From the NCBI GenBank assembly GCA_023423275.1, contig JAFAFW010000016.1, positions 1-32,091 of the forward strand: 32,091 bases of DNA, read 5' to 3'. Of this stretch, positions 21,857 to 30,377 are shown piece after piece. A program made the position numbers and the translations under genes. The DNA is from Pseudomonadota bacterium. GTDB taxonomy: Bacteria; Pseudomonadota; Alphaproteobacteria; Rhizobiales; Hyphomicrobiaceae. Numbering within the stretch: position 1 is the stretch's first letter; every line of letters begins with the position of its first letter. The notes under the pieces are model-generated. The model was not told the DNA's origin. It was given only the letters and a program-made list of their open reading frames with translations, and ran no database searches.

Positions 21857-22234
21857 ATGGCGATCGAACGTTTCACCAAGGATCACGAATATATCTTCGT
21901 CGATGGCGACATCGGCACCGTCGGCATTTCCGTGCATGCCCAGGAGCAGCTTGGCGATGTCGTATTTGTCGAAGTGCCCGAGGTCGGGCGGCAGTTGAAG
22001 CAGAAGGATGCGGCGGCTGTTGTCGAATCCGTCAAGGCGGCGAGCGAGGTTTACGCGCCTGTTTCCGGTGAAGTCGTGGAAGGCAACGCCGATCTTGCCG
22101 CTAATCCGGCCCTCGTGAACGAAGACGCGGAAGGCACGGCCTGGTTCTTCAAGCTACGCCTCGCTGACAAATCGCAGCTCGACGGATTGATGGATCGCGA
22201 CGCCTACGAGGCGTTCGTGAAGGAGAACTCCTGA
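21857..22234 (+). CDS. gcvH: Glycine cleavage H protein
   Basis: The protein has 125 residues. It is the lipoyl carrier of the glycine cleavage complex. K60 in V-V-E-S-V-K-A-A-S-E-V-Y-A-P is the lipoylation site. The start F-T-K-D-H-E-Y and G-I-S-V-H-A-Q-E-Q-L-G-D-V-V-F-V are standard. ATG 21857 follows GGAGAGAG. The stop overlaps the gcvPA start by one base (TGATG). Confidence 0.97.
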   Translation: MAIERFTKDHEYIFVDGDIGTVGISVHAQEQLGDVVFVEVPEVGRQLKQKDAAAVVESVKAASEVYAPVSGEVVEGNADLAANPALVNEDAEGTAWFFKLRLADKSQLDGLMDRDAYEAFVKENS

Positions 22235-23577
22235 TGCGTTATTTGCCTCTCGAGGCCGCCGACCGCCAGGAGATGCTGGCGAAGATCGGCGTGCCGAACG
22301 TCGATGCGCTATTCGACGCGGTGCCGGCCGGAAAGCTGCTCAAGGAGCTGCCCAACCTGCCCAAGGCCAAGGGCGAGCTGGAAGTTGAGCGCGAGCTGTC
22401 CAGGCTTGCGGCGCGCAACGTGGCGGCCGGATCGGCGCCGTTCTTCGTCGGTGCGGGCGCCTATCGTCATCACGTCCCGGCGTCCGTGGATCATTTGATC
22501 CAGAGGTCGGAGTTCCTGACCTCTTACACGCCATATCAGCCGGAAATCACGCAAGGCACGCTGCAATATCTGTTCGAGTTCCAGACCCAGGTGGCGCTGC
22601 TGACCGGCATGGATGTCGCGAATGCCTCCATGTACGACGGCTCGACGTCATGCGGTGAGGCGGTGCTGATGGCCAACCGCATCACCCGGCGTAACAAGGC
22701 GGTTTTGTCAGGCGGCCTGCATCCCCACTATCGCACCGTTGCAGAGACGCTGGCGCATTGGGGCGGCTCAAACGTTGCTGCGTTGGATCCTGATCCGACA
22801 GGAACGGAAGACATTATCGCGCGTATCGACGATCAGACGTCGTGCGTGGTCGTGCAGTATCCGAGTGTCTATGGCAACGTCGTTGATCTGAAGCCCATCG
22901 CTGATGCCGCCCATGCCAAGGGGGCACTGCTGGTGGTCGTGGTGACGGAGATCATCTCGCTCGGACTGCTAAAGTCGCCGGGCGAGATGGGCGCGGATAT
23001 CGTCGCGGCCGAAGGCCAGTCGATCGGCAACGGCCTGAACTTCGGCGGTCCTTACGTCGGTTTGTTTGCGACTCGCGACAAGTACGTCCGGCAGATGCCG
23101 GGCCGGCTGTGCGGCGAGACCGTCGATGCGGAAGGCCGGCGCGGCTACGTGCTAACGCTCTCCACCCGCGAGCAGCACATCCGCCGGGAGAAGGCGACGT
23201 CGAACATCTGCACCAACTCCGGTTTGTGCGCGCTGGCGTTCACGATCCACATGACGCTGCTGGGCGATGCCGGATTGAAGCGTCTGGCGAAGACCAATCA
23301 CGCCAATGCGGTCGCCCTGGCCGATCAGCTCGATGGTGTCAGCGGCGTGGAGGTGATCACTCCCACGTTCTTCAACGAGTTCACGATTCGCGTCTCTGCC
23401 GATGCGCAGAACACGATCGATGCGCTCGCCAAGAAGGGCGTGATGGGCGGCGTGCCGATGTCGCGGCTGGAGCCGTCGCGGCGCGACCTGCGCGATCTCA
23501 TCCTGGTCGCTTCGACGGAGATCAACACCGACGAGGATCGCGAGGCTTACGTCAAGGCGCTCAAGGAGGTGCTGTGA
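22234..23577 (+). CDS. gcvPA: Glycine dehydrogenase (decarboxylating) subunit 1
   Basis: The 447-residue protein matches the N-terminal half of GcvP encoded as a separate subunit. It starts R-Y-L-P-L, then F-F-V-G-A-G-A-Y-R-H-H-V-P-A-S-V-D. T-P-Y-Q-P-E-I-T-Q-G-T-L-Q, then Y-D-G-S-T-S-C-G-E-A and S-T-R-E-Q-H-I-R-R-E-K-A-T-S-N-I-C-T-N follow. With GcvPB it forms the alpha2beta2 P protein that decarboxylates glycine onto the lipoyl arm of GcvH. It overlaps both neighbours by one base. Confidence 0.96.
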   Translation: MRYLPLEAADRQEMLAKIGVPNVDALFDAVPAGKLLKELPNLPKAKGELEVERELSRLAARNVAAGSAPFFVGAGAYRHHVPASVDHLIQRSEFLTSYTPYQPEITQGTLQYLFEFQTQVALLTGMDVANASMYDGSTSCGEAVLMANRITRRNKAVLSGGLHPHYRTVAETLAHWGGSNVAALDPDPTGTEDIIARIDDQTSCVVVQYPSVYGNVVDLKPIADAAHAKGALLVVVVTEIISLGLLKSPGEMGADIVAAEGQSIGNGLNFGGPYVGLFATRDKYVRQMPGRLCGETVDAEGRRGYVLTLSTREQHIRREKATSNICTNSGLCALAFTIHMTLLGDAGLKRLAKTNHANAVALADQLDGVSGVEVITPTFFNEFTIRVSADAQNTIDALAKKGVMGGVPMSRLEPSRRDLRDLILVASTEINTDEDREAYVKALKEVL

Positions 23578-25157
23578 TGACGATGAATTCCCAAGGTCGT
23601 CCGACAGCGCCGGGAACGTCCGCGATGACCGGCGAGATCCAGACTTTCACGGGCAACCGCGGCCTCGACCACGAGGAGCCGTTGCTGTTCGAAAACGGTA
23701 GTCTCGACAAAACCGGCGTCGATATGCCGGAGCCGAAGAAGGTGAAGTCGCGGTTGGGCGGGCTTGAGCGTACCGGAGCCATCGGCCTGCCGGGGTTAAC
23801 GGAACCGGAAACGCTGCGCCATTACGTGCGCCTGTCGCGCAAGAACTACGCGATCGACAGCGGGCTTTATCCGCTCGGCTCGTGCACGATGAAGCACAAC
23901 CCGCGCCTCAACGAAAAGATGGCGCGGCTGCCCGGCTTCGGTGACGCGCATCCGCTGCAGCCGCAGCAGTCAGTGCAGGGCGCGATTGCGCTGATGCAGA
24001 CGCTGTCCGGTTATCTGCTGGAGCTGACCGGCATGTCGGCCGTCGCGCTGTCGCCCAAGGCGGGCGCGCACGGTGAGCTGTGCGGCATGCTGGCCATCAA
24101 GGCGGCGCATGAGGCGGCGGGCTCCAAGCGCAATGTCGTGCTGGTGCCGGAGTCGGCGCATGGCACCAATCCGGCGACGGCGGCCTTCATGGGCTACACC
24201 GTTCGCTCGATCCCGGCGCGCGACGACGGCACGGTTTCCGTCGAAGCCGTGCGTGAGGCGCTGGGGCCGGACGTTGCCGCCATCATGCTGACGAACCCCA
24301 ACACTTGCGGCCTGTTCGAGCCGGAGGTGGCGGAGATCGCCAAGGCGGTGCACGAAGCGGGCGCCTACTTCTACTGCGACGGCGCCAACTTCAACGCCAT
24401 CGTCGGCAAGGTGCGTCCGGGTGATCTCGGCGTGGATGCCATGCACATCAACCTGCACAAGACCTTCTCGACGCCGCATGGCGGTGGCGGGCCGGGCTCG
24501 GGGCCGGTGGTGCTGTCGGAGGCATTGGCCAAGTACGCGCCGGTGCCGTTCACGATGCGTGATGGCGAGCGCTATCGTCTGATCGAGGACGTGGCGGAGG
24601 CCGAGAAGCAGGGCCTGAAGCCGTTCGGCCGCCTGACCGCATTCCACGGCCAGATGGGCATGTTCGTGCGTGCGCTGACCTACATGCTGTCGCACGGTTC
24701 GGACGGCATGCGGCAGGCATCGGAAGATGCGGTGCTGAGCGCCAACTACATCCGTGCCGGTTTGCGCGATCTGTTCAGCCAGCCGTTCGGCGATAAGGCG
24801 TGCATGCACGAGGTGCTGTTCGACGACCGCTTCCTGAAGGATACCGGCGTCACCACGCTCGACTTCGCCAAGGCGATGATCGACGAGGGGTATCATCCGA
24901 TGACGATGTACTTCCCGCTGGTCGTGCATGGCGCGATGTTGATCGAGCCGACGGAGTCGGAGTCGAAGGCCAGCCTCGATCAGTTCATCGGCACGCTGCG
25001 CTTCTTGGCCAAGGAGGCGATCCACGGCAACGACAAGAGCCGCTTCAAGCTGGCGCCAATGCTGGCCCCGCGCCGCCGTCTCGACGAGACGCGGGCCGCG
25101 CGCGATCCAAAGCTGCGCTGGAAGCCGGAGACGGTACAAAAGGAAGCTGCAGAGTAA
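23577..25157 (+). CDS. gcvPB: Glycine dehydrogenase (decarboxylating) subunit 2
   Basis: The 526-residue protein starts at ATG 23577 overlapping the gcvPA stop (TGATG); ATG 23583 is an alternative. It is the PLP-binding catalytic half: the cofactor lysine is K295 in I-N-L-H-K-T-F-S-T-P-H-G-G-G-G-P-G. G-L-Y-P-L-G-S-C-T-M-K-H-N-P-R, then S-A-H-G-T-N-P-A-T-A-A and N-P-N-T-C-G-L-F-E are also present. A longer frame beginning at 23109 is the +1 shadow of gcvPA. The operon ends at the hairpin near 25216. Confidence 0.96.
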   Translation: MTMNSQGRPTAPGTSAMTGEIQTFTGNRGLDHEEPLLFENGSLDKTGVDMPEPKKVKSRLGGLERTGAIGLPGLTEPETLRHYVRLSRKNYAIDSGLYPLGSCTMKHNPRLNEKMARLPGFGDAHPLQPQQSVQGAIALMQTLSGYLLELTGMSAVALSPKAGAHGELCGMLAIKAAHEAAGSKRNVVLVPESAHGTNPATAAFMGYTVRSIPARDDGTVSVEAVREALGPDVAAIMLTNPNTCGLFEPEVAEIAKAVHEAGAYFYCDGANFNAIVGKVRPGDLGVDAMHINLHKTFSTPHGGGGPGSGPVVLSEALAKYAPVPFTMRDGERYRLIEDVAEAEKQGLKPFGRLTAFHGQMGMFVRALTYMLSHGSDGMRQASEDAVLSANYIRAGLRDLFSQPFGDKACMHEVLFDDRFLKDTGVTTLDFAKAMIDEGYHPMTMYFPLVVHGAMLIEPTESESKASLDQFIGTLRFLAKEAIHGNDKSRFKLAPMLAPRRRLDETRAARDPKLRWKPETVQKEAAE

Positions 25158-25215
25158 ATTCCTGCAAACTGTCCGTTGTTCATGCAGCGGACAGCTTCAT
25201 TGTGCATGATCAGGA

Positions 25216-25244
25216 AGGCGCCCAGTTTGGCTGGGCGCCTTTTT
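25216..25244 (+). terminator. Rho-independent terminator after the gcv operon
   Basis: AGGCGCCCAG (25216-25225) and CTGGGCGCCT (25231-25240) form a perfect 10-bp stem with loop TTTGG, followed by TTTT. A weaker stem CTGTCCG/CGGACAG lies just before it. Confidence 0.93.
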
Positions 25245-25274
25245 GTATTTCAGTTTCAGCGGTTGGCATGATCC

Positions 25275-25787
25275 ATGGTTCTTCTGCGTTTGGCACTGAT
25301 CGGGATTGTGGTCTTCTTTGCGGCGGGAGCAGAGGCGCGCGGTGATCAGGATGCCGTCGAGCAGTTGATTGCCAATTGGTATGCCGAACTCAGAAAGCGC
25401 GAAGATTCGCGTCTTTACTCCATGTTGGCGCCCGCGGGCATGATTTTGCCGCAGCATTGTCCGGACCGATGCGGGCCGCAGCCCCGCATGCTGAAACTTA
25501 AAAAAGGTGAGCAGTTTGCGGATTTTCTCGCCGTTCGCGCTGAGAAATTTTCCTACGAGATCGAGAGATCACAAGTCGAAGCATCGCTCGCGCGCATTGA
25601 TGTGTGGGAGCGTGGCTGGACGTACGCCTGGGCCGTCAAACAGACCTACCAGAGCGCGGCATCGGCGATGTTCATTCTCGAGAAGCGCGCGGAGGGCTGG
25701 AAAGTCCTTGTCTATAAGTCCGAGTCACGGGCGATCCATCCGAAGCATAAGAATGATCCAATGCCGGACCTCGCCCCTAAGAAATAG
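25275..25787 (+). CDS. Small secreted protein, function unknown
   Basis: The protein has 170 residues with a signal peptide of about 22 residues (L-R-L-A-L-I-G-I-V-V-F-F-A-A-G-A-E-A). The mature part begins D-A-V-E-Q-L-I-A-N-W-Y-A-E-L-R-K-R-E-D-S-R and ends with strands W-T-Y-A-W-A-V-K-Q, then A-M-F-I-L-E-K-R-A-E-G-W-K-V-L-V-Y. This alternation resembles the cone-shaped SnoaL/NTF2-like fold. C-P-D-R-C-G supplies two close cysteines that may pair in the periplasm. No specific family is recognised. Confidence 0.75.
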   Translation: MVLLRLALIGIVVFFAAGAEARGDQDAVEQLIANWYAELRKREDSRLYSMLAPAGMILPQHCPDRCGPQPRMLKLKKGEQFADFLAVRAEKFSYEIERSQVEASLARIDVWERGWTYAWAVKQTYQSAASAMFILEKRAEGWKVLVYKSESRAIHPKHKNDPMPDLAPKK

Positions 25788-25798
25788 GACGACTGGAG

Positions 25799-25824
25799 AT
25801 CTCCTGGCGCTCGGTCCAGGAGAT
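25799..25824. terminator. Bidirectional terminator candidate between convergent genes
   Basis: ATCTCCTGG (25799-25807) and CCAGGAGAT (25816-25824) form a perfect 9-bp stem with an 8-nt loop. It lies between the stops of the secreted protein gene and bamE. There is no strong U-tract on either side, so the terminator role is likely from position but not certain. Confidence 0.6.
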
Positions 25825-25860
25825 TGCAGACTTTGGCATCGTAGAAGACGGTCGTACCGG

Positions 25861-26349
25861 CTATTCGCCGAACAGCGGCCCCGTGCGGCCGAGGTTGCGG
25901 AAAATCTGCTTGAACAGGCCGTCTTCGTAGGTATTTGCCGGAGGTGTCGAGCGGCTGATGAAATCAAACACCTTGCCGTCCTTCATCCCGTACTGCGCCA
26001 CGCGTTCGACGCTGCCGGTGCGCGTGAAATAGACGGCCACGACCTGGCGATCGACTTCCTTCGGTTCGAAGAAGGCTGTCTTCGAGGTCGTGTTGGAGAA
26101 ATAGTAGTAGGCATCACCCGCTCCGACCGACGATGTTGTTGTCGGCGTGCCAAGTGACAGCTTCACCTGCTCCTGGCTCATACCAGGCTGAATTTGCTGA
26201 AGATCCGTTTCCTTGAAGTGATAGCCGTGCTTGGTGATCGTGGCGCCGCAGGCCGCAACCAAACCGCTCAGCAGCACCGCGGCAGCAAGACCCATCAGGC
26301 GCTGCTTTTTCGCCGTTGGCCTTGACTGGTTAGCTCGGTCCGTGTTCAT
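25861..26349 (-). CDS. bamE: Outer membrane assembly factor BamE-like lipoprotein
   Basis: The 162-residue protein starts at ATG 26349; an upstream in-frame ATG at 26373 lacks a Shine-Dalgarno. The lipobox L-V-A-A-C places the lipidated cysteine at 34. The SmpA/OmlA domain is clear: H-F-K-E-T-D-L-Q-Q-I-Q-P-G-M-S-Q-E-Q-V-K-L-S-L-G-T-P, then D-A-Y-Y-Y-F-S-N and V-A-V-Y-F-T-R-T-G. BamE stabilises the BamA-BamD complex that inserts outer-membrane proteins. It is divergent from the cytochrome chaperone gene. Confidence 0.9.
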   Translation of the reverse strand: MNTDRANQSRPTAKKQRLMGLAAAVLLSGLVAACGATITKHGYHFKETDLQQIQPGMSQEQVKLSLGTPTTTSSVGAGDAYYYFSNTTSKTAFFEPKEVDRQVVAVYFTRTGSVERVAQYGMKDGKVFDFISRSTPPANTYEDGLFKQIFRNLGRTGPLFGE

Positions 26350-26492
26350 CCCCACGCAGTCCTTCCCGGGCATCGGGAATCATTATCGCGTTCCCCTTGC
26401 GATCGCATATCCGGCCCACCACACTTTTGCAACGCGAGGCGATAACTTATGCATCGGTCACGGATTTTGCAGTCTCGAGAGCGAGGTTTCTG

Positions 26493-27014
26493 ATGCTTTC
26501 CTGGTGGAGAGGCCGCAGCAAAACCGGGAGGACGGCAACAAAGCTTTATGGCTCGATCGTGACCGCGGCGCGCCGGGAGCCGTTCTATGCGATCCACGGT
26601 GTCCCCGATACACCAGATGGACGCTTTGCGGTGCTCGTTGTGCATATGTTTCTTGTGATGGAGCGGTTGCGTCACGACGGGGCGCCAGGGCAGGAACTCA
26701 GCCGGTCGCTGGTCGAAGCGTTCGTGACCGACATGGACGATTCGATGCGGGAAATGGGCGTCGGCGACCTCAGTGTGCCCCGCAAGGTGAAGAAGGCGGC
26801 CGGTGCTCTCTATGACAGTGTCGGCGCCCTGCGCGAGGCGGCTGCCCAGCCCGACGGCTCTTTGGAACGCGCGTTGCGCGGGACGGTGATGCAGGGCGAT
26901 GCGGAGCCTGCCGCGAGCGCCCTTGCCGCTTATATGGAGAAGGCGGCTGGTGAACTGGCTCAGTCGCCGTCGACGGATCTGCTGGCCGGACACGTCAACT
27001 TTGCAGATCTGTGA
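26493..27014 (+). CDS. Ubiquinol-cytochrome c chaperone family protein (CBP3-like)
   Basis: The 173-residue protein starts at ATG 26493 (M-L-S-W-W) preceded by GCGAGG; the longer frame from 26397 has an atypical N-terminus. The domain shows L-Y-G-S-I-V-T-A-A-R-R-E-P-F-Y-A-I-H-G-V-P-D-T-P-D-G-R-F, then M-D-D-S-M-R-E-M-G-V-G-D-L-S-V-P-R-K-V-K-K, both conserved in CBP3. Mitochondrial CBP3 helps fold cytochrome b of complex III, and the bacterial homologue is expected to do likewise. It runs directly into the DUF177 gene. Confidence 0.9.
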   Translation: MLSWWRGRSKTGRTATKLYGSIVTAARREPFYAIHGVPDTPDGRFAVLVVHMFLVMERLRHDGAPGQELSRSLVEAFVTDMDDSMREMGVGDLSVPRKVKKAAGALYDSVGALREAAAQPDGSLERALRGTVMQGDAEPAASALAAYMEKAAGELAQSPSTDLLAGHVNFADL

Positions 27015-27028
27015 GTGGAGGAGGCAGC

Positions 27029-27544
27029 ATGGTCACTCAACTCGATTGGTCGTACACCTTGAGCGAGATTCCCGAGGACGGGCTTTCCTCGCGGCGGAGC
27101 GCCAGTGCCGAACAGCGTGCTGCGCTCGCTGCTGAACTAGACCTTCTCGATTGCAAGCGTCTCGATGTGCGTTACGAGATTCGCCCCTTATCGCATGGTC
27201 GCTATCGGTTGACCGGCAAGCTGGAGGCCGATGTCACGCAGAACTGTGTCGTCAGTCTCGAACCGGTGGACAGCCACATCCATGAGCCGATCGACGTCGA
27301 ATTCCGTCCCGGTGAGCGCCCGTCCGGCGATTTCGACGCACTCGATGATCGTGAAATCGAGCCGCTGGAGGATGGTGGTGTCATTCCCGTCGGACGTATT
27401 GTCTACGAGCTTCTCTCGTCTTCCCTGGACCCATATCCTCGCAAGGAGGGTATCGAGCTGCAGCCCGAATCGGGTGCGCCGGATGGTCCGGAGGCGCGTG
27501 ACAATCCGTTCGCGATCCTGAAAAACCTGAAGCCGGGGGCCTGA
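27029..27544 (+). CDS. DUF177/YceD family protein
   Basis: The 171-residue protein starts at ATG 27029 with GGAGGAGG five bases upstream; the GTG at 27011 is an alternative. It shows G-R-Y-R-L-T-G-K-L-E-A-D-V-T-Q-N-C-V-V-S-L-E-P-V, the YceD core in which a conserved C is followed by L-E-P. Acidic stretches (D-D-R-E-I-E-P-L-E-D) and P-Y-P-R-K-E-G-I follow. YceD is implicated in 23S rRNA maturation and is usually next to rpmF and plsX. Here rpmF is missing and plsX follows after about 170 bp. Confidence 0.88.
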   Translation: MVTQLDWSYTLSEIPEDGLSSRRSASAEQRAALAAELDLLDCKRLDVRYEIRPLSHGRYRLTGKLEADVTQNCVVSLEPVDSHIHEPIDVEFRPGERPSGDFDALDDREIEPLEDGGVIPVGRIVYELLSSSLDPYPRKEGIELQPESGAPDGPEARDNPFAILKNLKPGA

Positions 27545-27712
27545 TGGAGGGCGGTGTGGCCAATCGATCGCACCGTAGTGGATGCGAACAAGAATTTCAT
27601 TGTCTCGGCTTCGTAAATCGGTATGTTCCGCAGGTCTGTAGGCGGGTTCTTGCCGTGTTCAGAGTCAGACCTCCCGCCACCCAAACACAATCGGTGATCT
27701 AGGCCAACGCCC

Positions 27713-28756
27713 ATGCCAGCGCAGCGGATCATAGCGCTTGACGCGATGGGTGGAGATCATGGGCCCGAGGTCGTGGTTCCAGGCGCGGCGCTTGCCCTGG
27801 TTCGACATCCCAACGTCGAGTTCAGATTATACGGCGATGAAGCCGTGGTTGCGCCTGTTCTCGCGGCCCACCCCAAGCTTGCCGAAAAATCCAAGCTGGT
27901 TCACACGTCGATTGTTGTGAAATCCGCAGATAAGCCGAGCCAGGCGCTGCGTCGTGGCAAGGGATCGAGCATGTGGCTCGCCCTGGAGGCTGTGCAGAAG
28001 GGCGAGGCGGAATGCGCTGTCTCGGCCGGAAACACCGGTGCTCTCATGGCCATGGCCAAGCTTGTGTTGCGGCCGCTCGCGGATATCGAGCGGCCGGCGA
28101 TCGCGGCCCTTTGGCCGACTGTCAAGGCGGAGTGCATCGTTCTGGATGTCGGCGCCAATATCGGCGCATCCGCGCGGCAGCTTTGCGATTACGCCCTCAT
28201 GGGTGCGGCGATGTCGCGCGCGCTGTTCCACACCGAACGGCCGAGCGTCGGGCTCCTGAACGTTGGCGTCGAAGAGATCAAGGGCGTCGAGGAGGTCAGG
28301 CAAGCGCATGCCTGGTTAAAGGAGACGCAGGATCTTCCAATCGACTATCGCGGGTTCATAGAAGGCGACCAGATCGGCCAAGGCGTGGTCGACGTGGTGG
28401 TGGTCGAGGGCTTTGCGGGAAATATCGCGCTGAAGACGGCTGAAGGTACGGCGCGGCAGATTGGCCAGTATCTTCGGGCTGCGATGACCCGGACGTTGAT
28501 GTCGCGCATGGGTGCTCTGCTGGCGCGGGGCGGTTTTGCCGTACTGAAGGATAAGATGGATCCGCGTAAGGTTAACGGCGGGACGTTCCTCGGATTGAAC
28601 GGTATTGCGATCAAGAGCCACGGGGGAACCGATGCACTCGGCTTTGCGAGCGCCATCGATCTCGGCTACGACATGGCTGAAAGCAGGCTTGTGGCGCGTC
28701 TCAGTGCCGACCTGCAGTCCCTCCACGGCAAGCTTGAGGTTGCCGCTGGTCATTAG
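27713..28756 (+). CDS. plsX: Phosphate acyltransferase PlsX
   Basis: The protein has 347 residues. It converts acyl-ACP to acyl phosphate for phospholipid synthesis. D-A-M-G-G-D-H-G-P-E-V-V-V-P-G-A at the N-terminus, then S-A-G-N-T-G-A-L-M-A, and V-D-V-V-V-V-E-G-F-A-G-N-I-A-L-K are family signatures. ATG 27713 has only a weak Shine-Dalgarno, but no better start is near. fabH follows after 96 bp, as in most proteobacteria. Confidence 0.96.
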   Translation: MPAQRIIALDAMGGDHGPEVVVPGAALALVRHPNVEFRLYGDEAVVAPVLAAHPKLAEKSKLVHTSIVVKSADKPSQALRRGKGSSMWLALEAVQKGEAECAVSAGNTGALMAMAKLVLRPLADIERPAIAALWPTVKAECIVLDVGANIGASARQLCDYALMGAAMSRALFHTERPSVGLLNVGVEEIKGVEEVRQAHAWLKETQDLPIDYRGFIEGDQIGQGVVDVVVVEGFAGNIALKTAEGTARQIGQYLRAAMTRTLMSRMGALLARGGFAVLKDKMDPRKVNGGTFLGLNGIAIKSHGGTDALGFASAIDLGYDMAESRLVARLSADLQSLHGKLEVAAGH

Positions 28757-28852
28757 CGTGGCATTCTGCTCCCGGGCATCACTGGCCCTGAGTTGATCTC
28801 CCTGCGCGCAGGCGTAAGCCCGTCGCAGCCGTAAAGAGAGTAGGGGGAAGAT

Positions 28853-29830
28853 TTGGCTGTCATTCGTTCTGTCATCCGCGGCGTTGGTGCGTATCTGCCA
28901 AAGCGTGTGCTGACCAATGCCGACCTTTCCAAGATGGTCGACACCAGCGACGACTGGATTCGCGAGCGCACGGGAATTCGTGCGCGCCACGTCGCAGCAG
29001 ATGGGGAGCTGACCTCGGACCTGGGAATCGCGGCCGCCAAGCAGGCGCTTGTGCGGTCGAATATCGATCCGATCGAAATCGATCTTGTGATCTGCGCCAC
29101 CGCTACGCCCGACCGCACGTTTCCGGCCACCGCAGCACGCATCCAGGCCAGCCTCGGCATCACCAAGGGCGCTGCCTTTGACGTGCAGGCCGTTTGCTCC
29201 GGCTTCGTATATGCAATGTCGACGGCGGATGCGTTTCTCCGTACCGGCCAGTTCAAACGCGCCCTGGTGATCGGCGCCGAGACGTTTTCGCGCATTCTGG
29301 ACTGGACCGACCGGTCGACCTGCGTGCTGTTCGGTGACGGCGCGGGAGCGGTCGTGCTGGAGGCCCAGCCCCAGCACGGCGATCGTAATGACCGGGGCAT
29401 CCTTGCGACGCGCATCCGGTCCGATGGGCGGTTCGAAGAGCTGCTTTATGTCGACGGCGGCCCCGGCTCGACGCGAACGACTGGTCATCTGCGCATGAAT
29501 GGCCGCGAGGTTTTCCGCCACGCCGTGCAGAAAATTTCCGGCGTGATCGAAGAAACGCTGGTGATGACCGGCTACACCGCCGATGAGATCGACTTGTTCG
29601 TTCCGCACCAGGCAAACGCCCGTATTCTCGATGGCATTGCCAAGAAGCTGGGCGTTGACCCGGAGAAGATCGTCGTGACGCTGGGCCAGCACGGCAATAC
29701 GTCGGCGGCCTCCATTCCCCTCGCGCTCAATCACGCCTACGAGCAGCACAAGCTGAAAGAGGGCAACCTTGTCCTGATGGAAGCCATGGGCGGTGGCTTC
29801 ACGTGGGGGGCGGTGCTGGCGCGCTGGTAA
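28853..29830 (+). CDS. fabH: 3-oxoacyl-ACP synthase III (KAS III)
   Basis: The 325-residue protein starts at TTG 28853 behind AGGGGGA. It condenses acetyl-CoA with malonyl-ACP to start fatty-acid synthesis. The triad is C115 (V-Q-A-V-C-S-G-F), H252 (V-P-H-Q-A-N-A-R-I) and N282 (G-N-T-S-A-A-S-I-P-L). W-I-R-E-R-T-G-I-R-A-R and G-D-G-A-G-A are standard. It lies between plsX and ihfA. Confidence 0.97.
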   Translation: MAVIRSVIRGVGAYLPKRVLTNADLSKMVDTSDDWIRERTGIRARHVAADGELTSDLGIAAAKQALVRSNIDPIEIDLVICATATPDRTFPATAARIQASLGITKGAAFDVQAVCSGFVYAMSTADAFLRTGQFKRALVIGAETFSRILDWTDRSTCVLFGDGAGAVVLEAQPQHGDRNDRGILATRIRSDGRFEELLYVDGGPGSTRTTGHLRMNGREVFRHAVQKISGVIEETLVMTGYTADEIDLFVPHQANARILDGIAKKLGVDPEKIVVTLGQHGNTSAASIPLALNHAYEQHKLKEGNLVLMEAMGGGFTWGAVLARW

Positions 29831-30006
29831 GCCAGTGCTCCATCGAATGCGGCATCGAATTGAAAGTGTTACGAAACGGCCACGTTCTGGCGTGTACGAC
29901 GTGAAAATATTCATTCAAAATCAGCCGCTTGGGTAAGTAGCGGATTGACCGCATGAACTCGTGCCGATAGCATCCTCGCTGGGAAGGGTAAGGGGAGGCT
30001 ACTGCC

Positions 30007-30324
30007 GTGGGTGGTAAGACGTTGACCCGTGCGGACTTGGCGGAGGCGGTTGTCCATAAAGTTGGGCTGCCGCGTAACGAGTCACAGGAGCTTGTCGAGC
30101 TGGTGCTCGACGAAATCGCCTCGAGTCTGGCGCGAGGCGATGCGGTCAAGCTGTCGTCGTTCGGATCCTTCGGGATCCGGCAGAAGGGACAGCGGGTCGG
30201 CCGCAATCCGAAGACAGGCAAGGAAGTTCCGATCACGCCGCGCAAGGTTCTGGTGTTCCGGCCAAGTAATATCATGAAGGACCGGATCAACGCCGGGCAT
30301 GCGCGGCGCAAAGCGGCTGAATAG
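30007..30324 (+). CDS. ihfA: Integration host factor subunit alpha
   Basis: The 105-residue protein starts at GTG 30007 with GGGGAGG upstream. It is a HU/IHF-fold DNA-bending protein: T-L-T-R-A-D-L-A-E-A-V, then V-K-L-S-S-F-G-S-F, and G-R-N-P-K-T-G-K-E-V-P-I-T-P-R-K-V-L-V-F-R-P-S. The R-N-P-K-T-G arm carries the intercalating proline. The position between fabH and a MerR gene is typical for alphaproteobacterial ihfA. IHF could also assist recombination at the island ends. Confidence 0.95.
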   Translation: MGGKTLTRADLAEAVVHKVGLPRNESQELVELVLDEIASSLARGDAVKLSSFGSFGIRQKGQRVGRNPKTGKEVPITPRKVLVFRPSNIMKDRINAGHARRKAAE

Positions 30325-30336
30325 AGGGTAACTGGC

Positions 30337-30359
30337 GCCCGCGTCCGCTCGGCGCGGGC
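30337..30359 (+). terminator. GC-rich hairpin between ihfA and the MerR gene
   Basis: GCCCGCG (30337-30343) and CGCGGGC (30353-30359) form a 7-bp stem with a 9-nt loop, immediately before the GAGGAGG of the next gene. No U-tract follows, so it may attenuate rather than terminate. Confidence 0.35.
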
Positions 30360-30377
30360 CCGAGGAGGCGAGCCACT

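Noticed and set aside
23970..25139. A 389-codon open frame opposite gcvPB
   Set aside because: It is antisense to the catalytic GcvPB gene, with no motifs.
25168..25198. Second terminator after gcvPB
   Set aside because: CTGTCCG/CGGACAG can pair, but the stem is short and has no U-tract; the perfect hairpin at 25216 is the real terminator.
28316..29914. A 532-codon open frame opposite plsX and fabH
   Set aside because: Both sense-strand genes are certain; the composition is typical of a GC-rich shadow frame.
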